Below are positions 32,973 to 40,641 of a stretch of 42,460 nucleotides of DNA, piece after piece. Under the pieces are notes generated by a model. It saw only the letters and a list, made by a program, of their open reading frames with translations. It searched no databases and was not told the origin of the DNA. The translations under genes were made by a program, and so were the position numbers. Numbering within the stretch: position 1 is the first letter of the stretch; every line of letters starts with the position of its first letter. This DNA is from a bacterium (GTDB lineage: Bacteria > Planctomycetota > SZUA-567), in NCBI GenBank assembly GCA_003249795.1, contig QKHZ01000061.1, positions 1 to 42,460 on the forward strand. Reading direction: 5' to 3'.

Positions 32973-33716
32973 CTATGCCTTGCGGGCAGCGAGTCCGTTT
33001 TCAACCTGCTCAAGGTCAGCGGGGGTATTGACCCCAAGCGCTTCCTGTTCGTCTTCGCACTGATAGGCGGCGACCTGCAGGCCGTCTTCAATCAGGATGC
33101 CGATGACGTCGGTCAGGTAATACTCTCCCTGCGCGTTTTTGTTGCCCACGCGGTCGAGCGCACTCCACAGCGCCTGTTGCGAGAAACACATCACGCCGGT
33201 ATTGCCTTCGAGAACGGCCAGTTCATCCGCCGTCGCGTCTTTGGCTTCGACGATGCGCAGGACGTTTCCGTCATTGCCTCGGATCACGCGGCCGAACCGG
33301 CTTTCTGCCGGAATCTTTACGGTCAGCAGGGCGCACGCGGCGTCCTGTTCTTTGCGCAAAGCGATAATCGCGCGGAAACTCTCTGCGGTCAGAAGCGGCA
33401 TATCGCCACAGGTGACCAGCACCGCGTCGTCAGGCGCTTCAGACAAAAGAGAACGGGCACACATCACTGCATGCCCGGTACCAAGTTGAGGCGACTGCTC
33501 AACCCAGCGAACTCCTGTCGGAAGTTTGGCAACGACATCGTCTTTTTTATAGCCGACAACGGCGACGGTGTCATTGACCCCAGCTTCCGAGAGCGCATCG
33601 AGGACCCAGTAGACTAGCGGACGATTTGCCGCTTCGACAAGGACCTTGGGGCAGTCACCCCCCATTCTGGTGCCTTTGCCGGCGGCAAGGACACACGCGC
33701 GCACATTCTGCGCCAT
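32973..33716 (-). CDS. GlmU-type pyrophosphorylase domain protein (N-terminal half only)
   Basis: 247 residues. It matches the nucleotidyltransferase half of GlmU: LAAGKGTRM near residue 11, QLGTGHAVM, CGDMPLLT, NTGVMCF, and EYYLTDVI. It should form UDP-GlcNAc (or a related UDP-sugar) from the sugar 1-phosphate and UTP. The left-handed beta-helix with the acetyltransferase activity, present in normal 450-residue GlmU, is absent. The stop is clean and followed by prs, so this is a short form and not a frameshift. Another protein must acetylate glucosamine 1-phosphate. The position before prs is that of glmU in many genomes. Confidence 0.9.
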   Translation of the reverse strand: MAQNVRACVLAAGKGTRMGGDCPKVLVEAANRPLVYWVLDALSEAGVNDTVAVVGYKKDDVVAKLPTGVRWVEQSPQLGTGHAVMCARSLLSEAPDDAVLVTCGDMPLLTAESFRAIIALRKEQDAACALLTVKIPAESRFGRVIRGNDGNVLRIVEAKDATADELAVLEGNTGVMCFSQQALWSALDRVGNKNAQGEYYLTDVIGILIEDGLQVAAYQCEDEQEALGVNTPADLEQVENGLAARKA

Positions 33717-34046
33717 GAGAGGGCTCCTAACCTAATATGCGGCGATTATTCATCAAGCCGCATGCACACTATGGAACCGGTTCGCGAAACCTGAATGTCT
33801 GTTTCTCTTAACCGGAATATCGTTATCCCGGCAACCGAAGAAGTGTTAACTATAAACTTAACTTCTCCAAACGCAACTACTTTTCCGTAGAAATTTATTG
33901 TATCTGCGCATCTTTTGTGCCCATGCGGCGTCAGCGCGGCTCGACATGACTTACGATCGCCGCAAAACCACTGCGACGATCGATTGCCATGCCTTTACCG
34001 TCGCTTCCTGGCCTGTGCGCAAAATCTCCGCGTGCATGGCAGAGTT
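33717..34046. other. 330-bp gap between the GlmU-like gene and the PIG-L gene
   Basis: Both neighbours are on the minus strand, so it is the 3' end of the PIG-L operon and the 5' leader of the GlmU-prs operon. It contains the promoter candidate at 33849-33876. TGCCATGC at 33985-33992 and GCATGGCA at 34034-34041 form an 8-bp inverted repeat just past the PIG-L stop (no T-run). CGATCGC and GCGACGATCG repeats lie nearby. No gene is visible. Confidence 0.5.
33849..33876 (-). promoter_or_regulatory. Candidate promoter of the GlmU-prs-rplY-pth-rpsF operon
   Basis: On the minus strand TTGCGT (33876-33871) and TATAGT (33854-33849) with 16-bp spacing, about 130 bp before the GlmU-like start. The -10 is good and the -35 moderate. 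A GTTAA/TTAAC inverted repeat overlaps the -10 region. Confidence 0.4.
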
Positions 34047-35087
34047 TCAGTACAGTGTCGCGCTCGGGGCGTCGACGTCGAAGAAACCTTCGATCCGGAA
34101 CTTCTCCATCTCGTTGACATTGAACAGATCGTTGACCAGCTCCATCTGGTTTTTGTAGGCATAGAGGCTTTCCAGTTTCTGGCGCAGGTATTTGTCTTCC
34201 AGATGCACCAGCCAGTCGCAATAGCGGAACTCCGGTCGGCTGATGCCCTCGAATCCGCGCTGGACGACGGCCTTGAACGGCTTGTCCATCCCGTCGACGC
34301 CAAGAACCGGGCAGTGCAGATGCCAATAGCATGTATAGCCGATCCAGCCTGCTGCGTAGTGGTCGGGGTTGAGGTCGACCACCTGATTGCGATCCTGCAG
34401 CACCATCAGGTCCGGATTGATATCGCGCACCAGCCGCATGACCACCGCCATCGCGCCGGGGTTGCCGTAGTGGGAGAGTCCGAAGTTGTACTGCCCGAGT
34501 GCAGCGTCCTGAAAGTCGAGGAAGTAGGTCGAGTGCCAGCCGAGGATTTTTTCCGCGTCGCGCGCTTCGCTCTGCCGGATCTCTGCGGTGTTTTTCCCGC
34601 CTTTGCGTAACAGCTCGGCGTATTCGTCCCACGCTTTTTTCGAGCCGCGGACAATGTAGCCGTTGTCGTTTGCCCCTTTTTTCGGCACCATGAGTTCCTT
34701 ACGCAGACGGGCCAGTTCCTTGCGGGATGAAAACTGCAGCAGCGCATCCTCCCCGCAGCCCATCGACCCGTCTGTCAGGATCAGGTGATGGATCTCGGCG
34801 TTATATTCCGCCGCCAGTTTCGCCATGATGCCGGAGAATGTGATCAGGTCGTCGTCGTGCGCGGTGATGACGACGATTGTTTTTTTCTCCTCATCCGTGA
34901 GTGCCGGAAACCACGATTTCAGCAGCGCTTTTTCCGACATCGTTTTGTAGTTGTCTGTAAAGGCGGCCTTCAGGCTCCGGCTGTTTTTGACACCAATCCG
35001 GCCGAGATAGCCCATCGGGGTGCGTTCGGTTTTCAGCGGATTTTTTAATGAATAATATTTTGTCTTCGTGATCGTTTTGGTCGCCAT
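34047..35087 (-). CDS. PIG-L family deacetylase
   Basis: 346 residues. PIG-L (LmbE) enzymes remove acetyl from N-acetylglucosaminyl groups using zinc. The metal motif appears as AHDDD with His77, Asp79 and Asp80 (normally HPDD), after the strand TIVVIT. LILTDGSMG follows in place of the usual threonine/glycine loop. A later VDLNPDHYAAGWIGY supplies the second histidine region. The N-terminal 60 residues and the C-terminal 100 residues are extra compared with BshB-like members. AAAGGAT precedes ATG 35087. It is the last gene of pfp-SIS-PIG-L. A role in GlcNAc or chito-oligosaccharide deacetylation is suggested by context. Confidence 0.85.
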   Translation of the reverse strand: MATKTITKTKYYSLKNPLKTERTPMGYLGRIGVKNSRSLKAAFTDNYKTMSEKALLKSWFPALTDEEKKTIVVITAHDDDLITFSGIMAKLAAEYNAEIHHLILTDGSMGCGEDALLQFSSRKELARLRKELMVPKKGANDNGYIVRGSKKAWDEYAELLRKGGKNTAEIRQSEARDAEKILGWHSTYFLDFQDAALGQYNFGLSHYGNPGAMAVVMRLVRDINPDLMVLQDRNQVVDLNPDHYAAGWIGYTCYWHLHCPVLGVDGMDKPFKAVVQRGFEGISRPEFRYCDWLVHLEDKYLRQKLESLYAYKNQMELVNDLFNVNEMEKFRIEGFFDVDAPSATLY

Positions 35088-35116
35088 GGCGGCATCCTTT
35101 AATATGGAGAATCCGG

Positions 35117-36130
35117 TTAGGCTTCGTTGCCGACTTTGCGCGCGCGTACCGGCTTGTCCAGATCGATCTTGTTTGCGAGGCCGATTTCAACCAGAAGGTT
35201 CCAGCCTGCGGCAAGCTGCACGTAGGTGTCGAAGTTTTTGCAGGCGGGGATCTTGATTGTCGGGACAGGTTGGTTCTTGCTGCTGATGGCGATCACCTTG
35301 CAGCCGACGCCTTTTTCCAGACAGGTGCGGAATTTTTCGATCTCTTCCCTGAACGGGTCGACGACGATGACGACATCGGTCTTGTCCATGACTTCTTCCA
35401 CGCCGTGAACCGCGTACGTGCCTTCGAAAAACGCAGACGGCTTGCGGGTAATTTCATTGGTCTTCAGCGTCAGCTCTTCAGCGACACCGTCATTGCGTCC
35501 GGCAAAATAGATCCGTGTCGCGTTTGCGCAAGCCTTGATGACTGCGGCGGGGATCGCGACTTCCAGCGCTTTTGTGACTGCACCGGCCGCACCGCTCAGG
35601 TTATTCAATTGTGCGCTTTTTCCCGCCAGACCCGCAGCGAGAGCATGGCAGAAGAGGGCCTGCTCTGCAACGCTCTTGGTCGCCGCGACCGCATTTTCCC
35701 ATCCGCAGCCAAGGACGTGGGTTTTCGTTGACAGATGTTCAAGCATGCTGTCTGCGGTGGCGGTCAGGCCGAACATTGCCGGGTGTTTTTTACTTTTCAG
35801 ACTTTTGAACAGGCTGATCAGCTCTTTGGTTTTGCCTGAGTTTGATGCGCCGAGAACGGCGTATTTTTTCAGGTCATACTCTGCTGACTGACGTCCGCCT
35901 TCGGTGGCGACCGGAAACATGCAGCCCCACTGGCGAAGTGCGCGCATCGCGAGTTTCGACGGGAAGATCCGGCTGGAGCCTTCGCCGGTAAAGAAGAGTG
36001 CTCCGATCTTTTTCACAGCAGAAAGATACGGCTTGACCGCATTCGGGTTAAAGTTTTTGATCACCGCAGGCGTTTGCATCATCTCACGGCAGAGGGCGAA
36101 TTTCTCGTATTTTTTGCTGTTGGCTTTCAT
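35117..36130 (-). CDS. SIS-domain sugar isomerase/deaminase (GlmS-C-terminal/NagB-II-like)
   Basis: 337 residues with two SIS domains, roughly residues 35-165 and 190-330. The first carries GEGSSRIFP and GASNSGKTKELI, the latter with the S-X-S/T-G-X-T phosphosugar loop of the family. The second has FAGRNDGVAEELTLKTNEITRKPSAFFEG in segments, with HGVEEVM in place of the HGP of GlmS. There is no N-terminal glutaminase domain, so it cannot be a GlmS synthase; it looks like a catabolic deaminase such as GlmD, AgaS or FrlB. AAGGAGATGAAGCC precedes ATG 36130. It lies between pfp and the PIG-L gene on the same strand with short gaps. Confidence 0.85.
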   Translation of the reverse strand: MKANSKKYEKFALCREMMQTPAVIKNFNPNAVKPYLSAVKKIGALFFTGEGSSRIFPSKLAMRALRQWGCMFPVATEGGRQSAEYDLKKYAVLGASNSGKTKELISLFKSLKSKKHPAMFGLTATADSMLEHLSTKTHVLGCGWENAVAATKSVAEQALFCHALAAGLAGKSAQLNNLSGAAGAVTKALEVAIPAAVIKACANATRIYFAGRNDGVAEELTLKTNEITRKPSAFFEGTYAVHGVEEVMDKTDVVIVVDPFREEIEKFRTCLEKGVGCKVIAISSKNQPVPTIKIPACKNFDTYVQLAAGWNLLVEIGLANKIDLDKPVRARKVGNEA

Positions 36131-36204
36131 GGCTTCATCTCCTTTATGGAATTACGTGACTGATAATTTTTATTGTTGGTTCGCGGCAAATCAATTCCCC
36201 GGGC

Positions 36205-37419
36205 TCATTTGTTCTTCTTCATGTCGAGCGTAACGTACTTCGGCATCTCACCCACAAGCGGGCGGATGTAGTCGAGAAACTGCTTCGTCACAAACATGCC
36301 GTTCTTCGCGATCATTGACGATGGCATTGCTTTGGCGCGAACAGCGACTTCCGATAGCGGCGCGGTTTCATAGCGAATCTTGTACGCTTTGCCCTTTTCC
36401 CGCACCATGCTGACCATGACGCCGCTTTTACCGCTGGTTGCAAGTTGCACGGCTTTTCGTCCGCAGGCAGCAGCTTCTTTGATGTCCGTTTTGCTTGCGC
36501 GATCAGCTGCGCACATCGGAAGGCTTTCGGTGACCTGAAACTCTCCGCGCCAGCCGAACTCCTTGCTGATCATCTGGTGCAGGCGCATCGCAACAGACGC
36601 ACCGCCCATTGCGCCGAACTCGACGTTGGCGAATTTGTCTTTCGTTTCCGACGCACTGACCGGCGTGCCGTCTGCATACGTGATCCCTTCGCCGCAGACG
36701 ATCGAGACAAATCCGCACTTTTTATATTGCGCTTCGACTTCCTTTAGAAATGCGTTCTTATCAAACGGGCGCTCAGGAATCAGGATGATATGCGGGGCGG
36801 CTTTCGGATCGGTCTTTGCCAGCGCCGCGGCCGCTGCCAGCCATCCGGCTTCACGTCCGACGGTTTGTTGGACAACGAACTGGTCAACCTTCTGCATGTC
36901 GCGCGCTAGAATCCCGGACTGCATGACGGACAAGGCGACATAGCGCGCCGCACTTGCGTAGCCTGGGGTGTGGTCGGTGCCGTAGAGGTCGTTGTCGACG
37001 GTCTTTGGGATGCCAACGCCGCGCAGGGGATAACCGTGTTTAGTGCAGTAGGCTTCAACGCGGTGAACCGTGTCCATCGTGTCATTTCCGCCGATCAGAA
37101 AAAAGTAACGTATGTCGAACTTTTTCAGCATTTTCATGTTTTGCGGGAAGTCCTCTTCCTTGAGCTTGTGGCGGCAGCTGCCAAGGGCAGAGGATGGGGT
37201 TGTGTGCAGCCCCTTGATAACGGCTGGCGACTGCTTGCCGAGATTGACAACCATCGACTTCATAAACCCTTCAATTCCATAGTGCATACCGTATATTGTC
37301 TTGATAGACTTAGCGTTAAGCGCAGCCTCGATCACTCCGGCCAATGACGCGTTGATAACGGAGGTTGGCCCGCCAGACTGCCCGATCAGCGCATTTCCCA
37401 CAAAAGTCGTCTTTGCCAT
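36205..37419 (-). CDS. pfp: 6-phosphofructokinase, pyrophosphate-type
   Basis: 404 residues. It reads as a group II phosphofructokinase: opening GQSGGPTSVINASLAG, GGNDT at 110-114 and PKTVDNDL at 138-145. Asp113 takes the place of the ATP-enzyme Gly and Lys139 the place of the second Gly, the two substitutions that mark PPi-dependent enzymes. Further sites are TVGREAGWLAA and GEGITYADG. It interconverts fructose 6-phosphate and fructose 1,6-bisphosphate using PPi, reversibly. AAGGATGAAGAGA precedes ATG 37419. It heads an operon with the SIS and PIG-L genes and has a palindromic leader. Confidence 0.92.
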   Translation of the reverse strand: MAKTTFVGNALIGQSGGPTSVINASLAGVIEAALNAKSIKTIYGMHYGIEGFMKSMVVNLGKQSPAVIKGLHTTPSSALGSCRHKLKEEDFPQNMKMLKKFDIRYFFLIGGNDTMDTVHRVEAYCTKHGYPLRGVGIPKTVDNDLYGTDHTPGYASAARYVALSVMQSGILARDMQKVDQFVVQQTVGREAGWLAAAAALAKTDPKAAPHIILIPERPFDKNAFLKEVEAQYKKCGFVSIVCGEGITYADGTPVSASETKDKFANVEFGAMGGASVAMRLHQMISKEFGWRGEFQVTESLPMCAADRASKTDIKEAAACGRKAVQLATSGKSGVMVSMVREKGKAYKIRYETAPLSEVAVRAKAMPSSMIAKNGMFVTKQFLDYIRPLVGEMPKYVTLDMKKNK

Positions 37420-37476
37420 TGTCTCTTCATCCTTCTGTTGTATTGATCCGTTTCGCTGTTTATTTTTAGGAATAAA

Positions 37477-37490
37477 TAACGCATGCGTTA
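37477..37490. promoter_or_regulatory. Perfect 14-bp palindrome, probable operator of the pfp operon
   Basis: TAACGCATGCGTTA, centred about 65 bp before the pfp start. A TATAGT -10-like element on the minus strand lies at 37516-37511, so the palindrome would sit about 20 bp downstream of it, a repression position. A symmetric site with a central GCATGC suits a LacI-type or GntR dimer. Confidence 0.45.
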
Positions 37491-37622
37491 CAAATAATCA
37501 ATATCATGAAACTATATTGTTCGCAAATTAAAATTTACGGAATCTGGTGAATTTTGACTATTTTGGTGAAAAATGGGGATGTTATGGCGAATGAAATGAG
37601 GCTGATTGATACTCGCGATGGG

Positions 37623-39086
37623 TTATTGAGCGGCTTGCCGGGTGACGAGTTCGCAATACGCTTCGGTTGAAAATTTGCGGGCGAGGCCGGCGGCGTTCAT
37701 GTAGCGGATCGTGCCGAATATTGGGCGCGGAGTCCACGGGCGGTCGTGTTTGCCGAAACACCACGCCACGCCCGCATAGCCGTTCGGGTCGCGGCCATCA
37801 AGTTCATATTTGTCATTGAGTTGGATCAATGTGTTGTACGCGTCTTCTGGCGTGCGGCTCCATTCGATGACTTTTTTGCCCCAGTACATCCGCATGTAGC
37901 CAGCCATGTGGCCGGTTGTGACCATCTGGATTTGCGCGGCGTTCCAGACGTTGTCGTGCGTGTTCGCTCTCTCAAGTTCTTCATGTGAATAGAGATACGG
38001 GCGCGGATCGTGAGCGTGTTTGTGCCACTCCTTTTTTGCCCAGTCCGGAAGACAGGCAAAGTTGTCGTAGTTTTCATTATAATAGACAAAGTTGAACGCC
38101 AACTCCCTGCGCACGATAAGCTGCTCAAGATACGCGTCCCGCGACGGTGAATCATTCCATAACTGCCTTACCTGCAAAGCGATATCGATAGGAGAAATCT
38201 GCCCGAAATGCAGGTAGGGGCTTAAAGATGATGTCGCCTGCGCAGACGGATCGTTGCGGCCCTTGTCATAAGAGTCCTGACCCGACTGCAGGAAGGTTTT
38301 TAGCCGCTTTTGTGCAACTTTTGCACCGCCTATGCAACTTTTGCACGATTTTACCGTCATATCGATCTTCAGTTTTTTGATCCACTGGTCCGGATTGACG
38401 GTGTTGTCCTGTTTCAACTCGCCGTGCTGTGGTTGGTGCTTGAGGCAGACGGATTTGACTGGAAGCAGGAAACGGTCAAGCAGCTTGAGAATCTTCGGAC
38501 GGATTGTACGCGCGGCGTACTCTTCCTTGCCGCTGGCGGTTTCGACGGGTACGACCACATCGGTCTCGACCTGAACAATTGGGCAGGGCAGGGCGTTGGC
38601 AACACGCGCGCGCCAGTCAATCTGAAAACGGGTGACACCAGCATCCGTAACGATGATCGCGGCGGAGTTGGCCAGCTGTTTGACGCCGCGAACGGCATCG
38701 TCACAGATAAGTTTAAAATCAACTCTACGGGAAGCCAAATCCTGCGCGAATTCTTTTAGCCCTTCCAGAAGAAACTGGTAGTGCCGCAGATTTCCGCCGG
38801 GGTAGTTGTTGATCAAAACAAAACCGGCTTCGAGGGGAAGGCCGAGGTTGTTTGACAGAAGGCACGCGGTTTCGAGAGCGTGATTGAACCGGATGCGCGG
38901 GCTGGCCTGAACCCAATAAAGTATTTTTGTGTCGGATTGTGGACGGAATGGTTTTTCAGACAGAACACGGAGCCGCTCGGGCTGAATGCCGTGACGGGCC
39001 AGAGTTTTATCTGGCAGAAGGTTTGTCAGATCGCGTTGCCTGAATGGTTCCGTCAACTGGTTGCCCTTGTGTCTGGTATTTCTCAA
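37623..39086 (-). CDS. phr: Class II cyclobutane pyrimidine dimer photolyase
   Basis: 487 residues from TTG 39086; TTG 39056, with AAGGG 7 nt before it, is an equally good start, and no ATG is available. It repairs UV-induced CPD lesions with blue light and FADH-. The N-terminal half has YWVQASPRIRFNHALE, the class II counterpart of the antenna-domain opening. The C-terminal FAD domain is unmistakable: GHMAGYMRMYWGKKVIEWS, YELDGRDPNGYAGVAW, and RPIFGTIRYMN. Class II enzymes are common in eukaryotes, some archaea and scattered bacteria. It ends 203 bp before pfp on the same strand. Confidence 0.93.
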   Translation of the reverse strand: MRNTRHKGNQLTEPFRQRDLTNLLPDKTLARHGIQPERLRVLSEKPFRPQSDTKILYWVQASPRIRFNHALETACLLSNNLGLPLEAGFVLINNYPGGNLRHYQFLLEGLKEFAQDLASRRVDFKLICDDAVRGVKQLANSAAIIVTDAGVTRFQIDWRARVANALPCPIVQVETDVVVPVETASGKEEYAARTIRPKILKLLDRFLLPVKSVCLKHQPQHGELKQDNTVNPDQWIKKLKIDMTVKSCKSCIGGAKVAQKRLKTFLQSGQDSYDKGRNDPSAQATSSLSPYLHFGQISPIDIALQVRQLWNDSPSRDAYLEQLIVRRELAFNFVYYNENYDNFACLPDWAKKEWHKHAHDPRPYLYSHEELERANTHDNVWNAAQIQMVTTGHMAGYMRMYWGKKVIEWSRTPEDAYNTLIQLNDKYELDGRDPNGYAGVAWCFGKHDRPWTPRPIFGTIRYMNAAGLARKFSTEAYCELVTRQAAQ

Positions 39087-39233
39087 GCCGCTTGTTGTTG
39101 TGTCTCGTCCCTTGTTGTATGTCTAGTTTGTCCGCGCGCCTGCGTCGTCGCCGCCTTCACGATGATTGCATCGGCTTGCGCCGATACTGACATCGCTTCA
39201 GGCGGCTTCTCGCATTCGCGCTGCGTTTTCGGT

Positions 39234-40046
39234 TTATCCAAGCTTCAGTGTTGTGCCGCCGGCGACGGAGTAGTATGTTTCGCCTTCCTTGAACCAGATC
39301 GTCTGTGCCGAGGTGTTGCGTACCGCCGACATGTCGTGCGTCCATGACAGGCTTCGCCATGCCATCACGTAGTCATAGACTTCCATGTTTGTCGCGTGCC
39401 AGATTCCCTCGGTTGCGGCGACTTTTTTGCCGAACGATTCGATGAGGTCCCAATTGCCTTCGCGGCCGAACTCGAAGCTGTGTCCCCAGAGATAAAAGAG
39501 TTTGTCGGTGACGCGGTTGGTCAGAAACTGGTCCCACAGGGTTTCGATATCGCGTTTGTGGTGTGCGGTCGGATGCCACAGCAGGAAGTCCGCCGGGATG
39601 TGGAACTTGTAGTGGGACTCGGTCGAGCGCGAGTAAAGAATGCCGCACTCGCCCAGAATCCGGTCGACGCGGGTGTCGTGTTGTCCGAAGGGCAGGGCGT
39701 GTCCGCGTACCGGAACGCCGGCGATTTTTTCCAGTTCGATCCGGTCGTTGATGATCTCGTGGCGCAGCTGGTCGTCACTGAGTGTCGACGGCCAAGGGTG
39801 GTTGAATCCGTGGGTGGCGATTTCGTGGCCTGCATAGAGGTCGACGACTTCTTCTGCTCGGATGCGGGTGGGGTCATTTTTTCCGGCTTCAGTAACAAGG
39901 TGGGAGGCGTTGAGGTTCCAGGTGCCTTTAATGCCATATTGGTTGAGAATTTCAAGCAGGCGGCGGTCGTCGGTGTGGCCGTCATCCCAGCTTGAGGTGA
40001 GTGCGCCGATGCATTGATCTGGCCAACTGAACATGATTTTTTTCAT
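39234..40046 (-). CDS. Polysaccharide deacetylase (NodB homology domain)
   Basis: 270 residues from ATG 40046, chosen because GGAG lies 6 nt upstream; a TTG four codons earlier is less likely. It removes N- or O-acetyl groups from glycans. The metal motif is SSWDDGHTDD (Asp21, Asp22) and the second motif HGFNHP (His79, His83). RGHALPFGQHD stands where family members have RPPYG, a noticeable change. There is no signal peptide, so it is probably cytoplasmic, unlike envelope-acting PgdA. The lack of a signal suggests it acts on small imported sugars or precursors. Confidence 0.85.
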   Translation of the reverse strand: MKKIMFSWPDQCIGALTSSWDDGHTDDRRLLEILNQYGIKGTWNLNASHLVTEAGKNDPTRIRAEEVVDLYAGHEIATHGFNHPWPSTLSDDQLRHEIINDRIELEKIAGVPVRGHALPFGQHDTRVDRILGECGILYSRSTESHYKFHIPADFLLWHPTAHHKRDIETLWDQFLTNRVTDKLFYLWGHSFEFGREGNWDLIESFGKKVAATEGIWHATNMEVYDYVMAWRSLSWTHDMSAVRNTSAQTIWFKEGETYYSVAGGTTLKLG

Positions 40047-40089
40047 GATGATCTCCAAAATCTGAATCTTTTTGGATGGGTGATGTCGT

Positions 40090-40117
40090 TTGCTCTCGCT
40101 GTAAAAAACAGTACAAT
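40090..40117 (+). promoter_or_regulatory. Candidate promoter of the DUF2007/zinc-ribbon gene
   Basis: TTGCTC at 40090-40095 and TACAAT at 40112-40117, 16-bp spacing, in the divergent gap between the NodB-like gene and the DUF2007 gene. The spacer holds a CTGT-A6-CAG near-palindrome. Confidence 0.45.
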
Positions 40118-40200
40118 ATTGATTCGTATGAGTGTAGTCGGGGCATGCAAAAAGACAAGTGTTTTATGTATTCCTGGTCATGAAGAGGATTCTGGCGCAG

Positions 40201-40617
40201 ATGGGGAAGAAGACTCAAATTGAAAAGATCGAAGCGGACGCGTCGATTAACTGGGTTCGTGTCGGGGCTTGTCTGAGTTTGCAGGAGGCGGATCTGTTGC
40301 GGCTGCATTTGCGGTCGGCTGGGATTCCAGTCCGTATGAATAACCAGTATACGGTCGCTGCGGTTCCGCATCTTGCTAATGCCGTTGGCGGGGTCGAGTT
40401 GCTTGTCCCTCAGAAAATGGCCAAGCGTGCGTTGGCGATTCTCGATTCCGGCAGTTTTCCGGATTGTCCGAAGTGCCACGGCTCTGATGTCGAGGCGTGT
40501 GTGCCTACGGCGTGGTGGTTTTTACTGGCGTTACTGATGCTGACGATTCCGCTCTGGAATATGAAAAAACGCTGGCGGTGCAAGTCATGCGGGTATGCGT
40601 GGTCTGTTCGGCGATGA
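40201..40617 (+). CDS. DUF2007-like protein with membrane helix and zinc ribbon
   Basis: 138 residues from ATG 40201, with GAGG 12 nt before; ATG 40180 is a possible longer start without a ribosome site. Residues 15-80 match the DUF2007 (putative signal-transducing) pattern: ACLSLQEADLLRLHLRSAGIPVRM and GVELLVPQKMAKRALAIL. Then comes CPKCHGSD, one transmembrane helix (TAWWFLLALLMLTIPLW), and a second half-ribbon CKSCGYAW. So two CXXC pairs flank a single membrane span, which is odd for one zinc site unless the chain hairpins back. The function is unknown. Confidence 0.75.
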   Translation: MGKKTQIEKIEADASINWVRVGACLSLQEADLLRLHLRSAGIPVRMNNQYTVAAVPHLANAVGGVELLVPQKMAKRALAILDSGSFPDCPKCHGSDVEACVPTAWWFLLALLMLTIPLWNMKKRWRCKSCGYAWSVRR

Positions 40618-40641
40618 TCGTCGCGCGGGATTGATGCGTTC

